64,000 bases of DNA, from contig JAHQIY010000020.1 of NCBI GenBank assembly GCA_019054805.1, positions 682,001-746,000 of the forward strand, read 5' to 3'. The DNA is from Brachionus manjavacas (lineage: Eukaryota > Rotifera > Eurotatoria > Ploima > Brachionidae). Of the stretch, positions 57,186 through 64,000 are shown piece by piece (position 1 is the stretch's first letter; each line of letters begins with the position of its first letter). A program made the position numbers and the translations under genes. The notes below the pieces were generated by a model that was given only the letters and a program-made list of their open reading frames with translations, was not told where the DNA came from and ran no database searches.

Positions 57186-60182
57186 CTAAACATTAAGTTC
57201 CCTTTTCATTTGTTCAACCATTTTGAATTTTTGAATTTTTCCGGTAGCGTTTATGGGAAACGTTTGCACAAACTTAATATATTTTGGTATTTTAAAATAA
57301 GCTATTTTATCCTTACAAAAATCCAAAATATCTTTTTCACAGACAGTTGAATTTTCTTTGAGTTTAATCCAAACGCAGACTTCTTCGCCCACTCTCTCAT
57401 CGCTAAGTCCAACACAGTAACAATCAACAACATCCGGATGACCGCGCATAAACACTTCAATCTCAGCCGGATAAATGTTTACCCCTCCTCGAATTATTAC
57501 CTCCTTGGCTCTTGATTTAAACTGTACACATCCATACTCGTCCATTGATCCAATATCACCAGTGTGCAACCAGCCATTTTTGTCGATAGTCTCAGCAGTT
57601 TTTTCCGGCTCATCCCAATACTCTTTCATCACATTGTAGCCACGGATGCAAATTTCTCCATCGTGGTTTAGTGGCACCAAATTGTTCTCTGAATCTGCTA
57701 TTTTTATCTCAACAAACGGAAAAGGCTGGCCTATTGTTTCATAGGCTTCTCTTTCTCCGTAATCAACTCGAGTTATTGTACCAGCAGCTCTTTAAAAAAA
57801 TTAAATAAAAATTTTTTTGTTTCATTATTTCTTACGATGACTCAGTCATGCCATAACCAATTAATATATTTTTTACTTTAAGTTCTTCTTTCATTTTGAG
57901 CAAAAGATGTTTTGGCACGGTGCTTGCACCTAGAAGCATATACTCTAGGCTGCTTAGGTCAAAATTCTTGCGCTCCGGGTGGTTCATCATATCCAGAAAA
58001 ATCACTGGGGCACCTTTAACAGCAGTACATCGCTCTGTGTGAATCGCTTTCATTAGCGACAGTGTGTCAGGTAAAAAATGGGGGAAAATTGTTTTACCAC
58101 CCATTATCAGCGGCTCAATTAGTCCTCCTATTAGCCCGAATGAGTGAAAAATGGGAATCGGACAAGCAATTACCTTGCTTTGTTCAACTAAGCCATTTGT
58201 GTACAAATCCAGATAAGCTGAATTTAGAATGTTGTAATGGCTGAGAACAGCGGCTCTAAAATTAAATTTTTTAAAGTTCCAAATAAAAAAAAGTAATTTC
58301 TCGGCTAAAAACCTTTTGTCTGACAAAGAAATATTTTTACAATCAGAATTTGATTAAACACAATTAGGATATTTTCAAGGAAATAAATTTGAAAAAATTA
58401 GAATATTTAAATTTAAAGCAAAAGAAGAAAGAAAATAAAATGCAATAAAGCAATAAAATGAAATTACAATATAATTTTCAATATTAGTAAATGATAAATA
58501 AAATATTAGAAAATTTTCCAAAAAATTTTTTTTTAAATTTTGGACTAAACTTGTGCTAAAGTAAAAAAAAATTATTTTTAACCATTTTCAAAGTCAAGTC
58601 AGTAATTTGACTTTTGAAATCAAAAAGTTTTTTAAAAAAAACCTAAAAGTTGAATATAAATCCAAATGAAATCTAAAAATAAAGATAAAATTCTAGAAAA
58701 TAATTTTATCTTCTAAATTTATTAAGAATTTAATCTATTTGAAAATTTACAGTTTAGGCTTTCTGTTTTAGGGTAAAATTATTCTAAAATATATTAATTC
58801 AATTTATGTGACTATTTTTTGGAAAAAAACTTTAAGTCTTAATGACTTTCGAACAACATTGCTTGTGACCTTCAACTTGACATGAAAAAAGTCCAGAAAT
58901 AAATGAAGAATTTAATTAAAAATTTTCTAAGATTTTTGGTTAGCAAAAAAATCATGTTAAGTTAAGTCTGAAAAGTTCTGTTAATAAAGCTACATCTGCA
59001 CAAAAAAATGCAAAAAAACCCAAGAAATATAAATTTCTGTCAAAAATTTTAATTTTAATTCAAATTTTTTTTTTGTAATTATCTAATAATAAAAACAAAT
59101 GTTTTCTTTGTGATTTTTTTCTTCCTAAGAATGAAAAATTTTTACCTCAAATAACATAGTAGAACTATAATCATCTAATATCTTGTTAATTTTAACATTA
59201 AATTATTCATTTTTCAAAAGCCAACAAGCCTTTTGAATAAAAAGTATTCTTAATATTAATTATAAATTAACTTTTCAGAAAATTTACTAAAAGATCAGAA
59301 AAAGACTTCAATTTTTTGATATTATTTAAAAAATAAAAAGCTTACTTTGGTAATCCGGTAGTTCCGCTCTTAAATTAAAATAATGAAAATATGTATTTTT
59401 TTATTTTAAATTTAAATTACTGTAAAAAGCATGACAAAAGAATCATCAAAATCAACTTTAGGCAATTCCTGGCTACTCTGATTGAACATTGATATATCTT
59501 TGTCGAACACCCATGTTCCTTTGTACTGTTCCGAATTGTCCGACATTAATCGGTTTTTGACCAAAATCACATGTTTTAAATCAGGTAAATTTTTAGAATT
59601 AAGTTCTCCTTGTACAGAATTTTCTAATTCAGGAGCTATTTTTTTAAGAGTTTCATAATGTTTTAAAGTTTTTAAATTATCCAAAATAACAAGGCCTTTG
59701 GACTGGGTTTTTTTAAGCATGTACTCAATTTCAACAAGCTGATAAGCCGGGTTCATCAGGACCACTATGACTCCTATTGACGAGCAAGCCAGAATGGTCA
59801 ATGCAAGCTCGGGAATATTTGGTAGGAGTACAGCCATTCGATCTCCTTTTTTGAAACCCCTGCTCAACAAGTTTTGAGCTATTTCATCAGTTCGCTGTTT
59901 AATTTCCTTAAAGCTTAGATTTGATTGAGTCAGACTGAATTTATAGCATGTATTATTTGGATATTTTTCTGCCAGAGTGTTTATTCTGTCTCCAACTGTA
60001 TCACACAAAAGGTGTAGATTGTCAGTATTGGATATGGCGTAGCTGTACTTTTCATATTTCGGGTTGTATAGGTATTTTTCGCCTCTCAAAACAGTGTTTT
60101 TGAGTGAAAAGGTGCTGGAAAAGCGTGTCAAAATAGATTTGACTTGAAAATTCTGCGGTAATTTAAAAAAAATTGAGCTCAT
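57186..60182 (-). CDS. ACSF2: Acyl-CoA synthetase, ACSF2-like (paralogue B), four exons with a 23-nt microexon
   Basis: Exons on the minus strand are 60182-59421, 59368-59346 (23 nt), 58255-57836 and 57789-57186; phases join to 602 aa. The start at 60182 (MSSIFFKLPQNF) is preferred to the upstream extension because it begins a basic, serine-rich presequence fit for mitochondrial import. AMP-binding motifs: SGTTGLPK, encoded by the microexon, IGYGMTES, GWLHTGD, IIRGGVNIYP and TGKIQK near the C-terminus, all in canonical form. Predicted role: ATP-dependent activation of medium-chain fatty acids. Introns are 52, 1090 and 46 nt. The first intron position equals that of paralogue A, showing common descent; the intron after the P-loop is absent from A. 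Opposite orientation argues against simple tandem duplication. Confidence 0.9.
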
Positions 60183-61789
60183 TTTTTTTAATTTGAAAAT
60201 AATGAAGGCAAGGCTTTGAGATTTATTTTGAACTTTGGAAAGTAGGCAAAACTCGAAATAAAAATAAAATGAAAACAAGGCCAAATTCCAATTTTTTTAA
60301 GCATAATTATGAGAAAAGATAGCATTATGATCAAAGAGTAAGAAGGTAGTTTTTATTTTATTTTTTAGAACACAAATAAAACATTCAAAAATTGGCTTTT
60401 TCTATTCAGGTTAAACTCAATTTTTAGATGAAATTTTAGTATTTGAAAACTTCATCTACTAATTGTTTCTCTACAAAATTAATATTTTTATTTAAAAAAT
60501 CTTAATGAAAGCTATTTAATTTATTCCTTAAATTCATTTAAATATTTGTACTAATAAATGGATGGAATTTTTAAAATTTTGATAGAATCAATGATTAGAT
60601 TAATATCAGCAAGCTATACCAGGTACAGTAGTTGCTTCAACAAAAGGGAGTGCTGTGCGTTTGGTGGAATTTCGAAGATTTGATGTTCTTTTAGCTTGAT
60701 CTTAATAGATTTATGATCGCTTCAAGAAAAATATCCTATTGCAATCAATCTAAATCAGTTTACTTAGGCAACATAATAACGATAAGCCACAAACCGCGAG
60801 TAAAACCATTAAGAAAATAAGTAGCTAATTTAGAATGGATATTATTTAAGAATATTTGCTGGAAAAGAAGAATCAGTGATGATATAAAAAAAGTATTAAA
60901 ATTAAATAGCTAGATTAGTTAAAAGCAATTATTTTTAATCAACTTGAGATAAAAAAATTGGATAAAAATAAAAAAGTGGGAGTTTTTTTCGTTATAATTT
61001 AAATTTATAATGCGAGTCAAAAATTTATATTTTTTAAAAAGTAAATTTTAGCGTTTTCATTTTTTCAAATGAAAGTGCCAATAAAGCTGTAAATAAAATT
61101 GAAAAATAAAAGAATAAAACTTTGATTTTTAATAAATATCTATTATTTTTAAAATTAATTTAGGCTCAAATTAACCTTAAAAAAGCAATTTCAAAGCAGT
61201 AAATTTATTAACAAAGTTGAAAATAATTTAAAAAAAATGTTGGCTTACCGGTAGCTTGACCACGAGTCAGTCGTTTTTATTAGAAAAATATTAAAATAAT
61301 TTAAAATCGAACTTTGAAATTGCGTTTTTTTTTTAAATTAATATTCAAATTCTCCAGCCTAAAATTTAAAAATTTAATTAAAAAAATTTGTTATCTTCAA
61401 TTGCTTGTTACTTTCGATTGAAAAGACTCATTTAATAATCCAGACTTTAAGCTTCAATATAATATTATTATTTTAATTATTGTTATTAATTTTAGTTAAG
61501 TTTCAATCAATTATTAGAAAAAAATTCTTTTTTAAAGTTAAGTTTGGATATCTTCCCATAACTTTAACACCAAGATCAGATCTTTTGGTTGCTTCAGGAT
61601 TTAAAAAACTTGGAAGTAAAAATTTCATTAAATTAATATTTTTTAACCATGTGCCAAAAAAATGAAAATAAAACCCTTTTATATCTATTTCTAAAATAGA
61701 ATTTCATTAAAATTAATTTTATCAGTAAAATTTATTTATATTTTTTTTTCTCATTCAGATTTTTAAGTCAATTTTTTAATAAACTTATT
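60183..61789. other. AT-rich intergenic DNA
   Basis: Promoter side of paralogue B, then noncoding DNA. A 61-codon frame at 61480-61665 has no recognisable family. Confidence 0.5.
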
Positions 61790-62110
61790 ATTTCCTCTTC
61801 TTTTTTTTCTTTATTCACTCCTTGAGGAGCATAGGGTCATTTTTTTTGATTTCCACTCAAGTTATTAGCGCCATTTCGTTTGCAAAGTAAGTCTTTAAGC
61901 TTTGCTGGTAATCCTCATTGTATACCCTTGGCACTGGCAGTTGTTTTCTTCATGGCTTAGTCAATTAGTATTAGGATAGTGTCGGAGAGAGAACGCACCC
62001 TTGCCTGACTCATGTACACACTCAGAAGATCTCAGATTGTCCTTTTTCTAGAATCACTCTATTCTCGAATTTCTCATATAAGAGTTTTATTAAGTCAAAT
62101 ATCTTCTATG
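61790..62110 (-). pseudogene. LINE reverse transcriptase fragment
   Basis: On the minus strand, across stops, the order FDLIKLLYEKFENRVI, VRQGCVLSPTLS, RKQLPVPRVYNEDYQQSL, then FANEMALIT matches the reverse transcriptase of LINEs with the VRQGC..LSP.LF block and FADD box (the latter here degraded to FANE). It is a different type from the CR1-like copy at 55.3 kb, which has SGVPQGSVLGP. Confidence 0.7.
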
Positions 62111-62350
62111 CCATGGCATATTTTTCAATCTAAAAAAAATTCATTTAAAATTAATTAATATTGTTACATAATGTTTTTATTTTAATAAAAAAATAAAAAA
62201 AATTTGATGATTACAAATCAAGATATTTTTTTAAAGTCAATGATTCATATTTTAATTAAGTTGTTAAGAAAATGTTAGGTTGTTTTTGTTTAAATTCATT
62301 TTTTTTCTATTTAAATTTAAATTTAAAATTAAATATTCTTTTTTTCTAAA

Positions 62351-63167
62351 ATGGAACAAATTGAACAATCAATCATTCAATCTTTAGAGTTAATCAAACG
62401 TGAACAAAATGAAGATCCTAATGAGAATCAATTGATTGAACAAGACGATGATCCGGATAAGCTGATTCAAGATTTGTCCGAATTAAGTCAGTCGAAAAAC
62501 GTTGAATTCGATTTCATAAAAAATAAATCATTTTTTGATGATATCTATTTCAAAAAATCGAAACTGTTTAAAATGTAAATTTTTAAAAAAAATTAAAAAA
62601 TTTTATTAATAAAATATAATAGTGGGTCTAAAGAACACTCCGATTTTTGGTCTTTTTTATCAAGATATCAAAATCTCCTTAGAAAAAAGGCAAGTATTAT
62701 TACATCAAAAAATACAAAGCAAGCCGATCTTAATGAATATTCGATACTACTAAAACTACCTCTTAAATATGACAAACGATGGAGACTTAATTTTGTATAT
62801 AAACCAAATAAATCTGAACAAACAGGAACATATGATTCATCAGGTATTTTTTTTGAAAAACTTGATTTGATTAATTAAGGAAAAATTTCTCCAAGGCAAT
62901 AAAATTAAATTTGAATGTGATGAACAAAAACTGAGGGAATTCGAGTTTATAATACATCTTTATTTAGACTTTTTACAAAAAGAAAAAGTAAAATAAATAA
63001 AATTATTCAAAAATTTAATAATTTAATTTTCTCGTTAGTTTAAAAAGCTAAAACAGCTACGCCAGGCTCAAGCCAACTTGCCTATTTACAAATATCAAGA
63101 TGTTATTTTAAAAACTATCAAAGAAAACCAAGTAACTATAATAGCTGGCGACACTGGATGTGGAAAA
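62351..63167 (+). CDS. DHX34: DHX34-type DEAH-box RNA helicase, first exons only
   Basis: Exons seen are 62351-62574, 62623-62843, 62896-62987 and 63040-63167; the gene continues past the window. DHX34 is an RNA helicase of nonsense-mediated mRNA decay. The family N-terminus is visible: FWSFLSRYQNLLRKKA, then FEFIIHLYLDFLQKEK, KLKQLRQAQANLPIYKYQ, and motif I AGDTGCGK, which ends exactly at the donor of exon 4. The acidic first 75 residues (SLELIKREQNEDPNENQ) are less conserved. For exon 3 the later acceptor (after CTCCAAG) is needed to avoid a stop. By my count the A-run near 63111 must be rechecked to keep exon 4 in one frame. The next exon should begin with the serine/threonine after GK but is not seen in the remaining 830 bp. 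Confidence 0.85.
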
Positions 63168-64000
63168 GTAATCTAAAATTGACTTATTAAAATTTTTGAT
63201 ATTTTTATCCTTTTTTCTTTAATGAAGATTAAAAAAAACCTAAAAAATTAAAGCCATATAAAAAGTTCTTTTTATAAATTTAATTTTTCAAAATTGAAGT
63301 TAAAAATGATAGCTGCTCCTAGATGTTTTTTTGCCAATTTTTCTAGTTCCTCTGTAGCTTCGAAACAATCAACTTAAAAGGAACTTCTAAATTTTTCTGA
63401 CGTTAAGTTGCCGATTTTAATGATTTGTATTAATTTTTTAATTTTGAAAGTCAGTCTAATTTTGTTTTTTTTAATTGAATTTTAAAATTGTTCTTTCAAA
63501 AAAGTTATTTTTAATTTAAATAAAATTGAAATTTTAAAAAATCAAGTCATTGAAATGAGTAAAAAATTCTTCTTTAAAAATATCTTTGATCTATTCTTTA
63601 GGATGAAACTAAATGATTTAAAAAGAATACTTGAAAATTGATATGGACATCTTTTTTTTTGTACATCTTTATTAAGATTAACTAATTTTTTTTAATTAGC
63701 CTCATTTTTTTGGACAAAAAAATCAAACTATTTAAATAACTCTGCCAAACTTGAATTTCCCAAGATAAATTTTCAAAATTAAAATACTGTTACGATAATT
63801 GTCTTTTTGGTAAATTTACGTACATAAAATAACTAAAGTGATTCTACATAAAATTACCAATTTTACCGTAGAAACACAAAGGGGCAAAATATTATCAAGT
63901 ATGTGCTTATTTTGGTAACATGAAAATTAATTTTTCATAATTTATAAGTAGATATAGTGAAAAATGGAAATTTACGTTAGTTAGTGTAATCTGTTTTTTT
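63168..64000. other. DHX34 intron 4, incomplete
   Basis: AT-rich DNA from the GTAATC donor to the window end; no following exon found. ACGTA-containing stretches near 63818 and 63870 recall the MITE arms at 32.6 kb, without a clear border. Confidence 0.5.

Noticed and set aside
61480..61665. 61-codon frame before the LINE fragment
   Set aside because: No family match and no supporting signals.
62896..63167. A possible frameshift in DHX34 exon 4
   Set aside because: It rests on counting a single A-run near 63111, which I cannot verify by eye; homology continues on both sides, so I do not claim a broken gene.
1..64000. tRNA, rRNA or CRISPR-like arrays
   Set aside because: I looked for B-box-like GGTTCGANTCC, rRNA-like GC-rich blocks and regularly spaced repeats and found none that hold up.

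Overview
The window is eukaryotic nuclear DNA from a small invertebrate animal. It is strongly AT-rich and full of A/T runs. The genes are metazoan: TIPRL, ACSF2-type acyl-CoA synthetases, a cadherin, paxillin, a claudin, a VWA/DUF4537 protein and DHX34. Many introns are short (about 45-105 nt) with GT-AG borders, and decayed non-LTR retrotransposons are common. The gene style, including WD40 blades of the form NGDLASGS..TIKIWN, fits a monogonont rotifer such as Brachionus, but that is inference; only 'AT-rich metazoan' is secure.

Layout. 1-4.7 kb: end of a WD40 gene (+), TIPRL (+) and a four-exon ACSF2-like gene (+). 5-7.1 kb: a decayed MULE-type transposase (-) and a tandem duplication with a 746-bp offset. 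7.1-23.2 kb: no host gene recognised. This stretch holds LINE 3' fragments on both strands, a foldback element, an inverted-repeat pair 3.3 kb apart, and islands of less AT-rich DNA that could be regulatory. 23.25-26.1 kb: an intronless cadherin (+). 27.8-29.1 kb: a dead Ty3/gypsy pol (+). 29.5-31.5 kb: two tail-to-tail genes for secreted proteins, each with a TATA box. 31.5-38 kb: a LINE fragment split by a MITE, and a second foldback element. 38-41.7 kb: paxillin (+). 44.1-44.7 kb: a claudin-like gene (+). 44.9-53.2 kb: a VWA/DUF4537 gene (-) with a TE-filled 3.7-kb intron. 55.3-56.7 kb: a 5'-truncated LINE (+). 57.2-60.2 kb: a second ACSF2-like gene (-). 61.8-62.1 kb: another LINE piece (-). 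62.35 kb to the end: the first exons of DHX34 (+).

There are no operons; the genes are independent. The main functional link is the pair of ACSF2 paralogues, both expected to activate fatty acids, which face each other across the window. Paxillin, the cadherin and the claudin are all adhesion or junction proteins, but nothing shows joint regulation. I found no clearly new molecular system. The best leads are a conserved 3'-terminal hairpin shared by five LINE copies, the tail-to-tail secreted pair, the 23-nt microexon that encodes the ATP-binding loop of one synthetase, and the possible regulatory islands.
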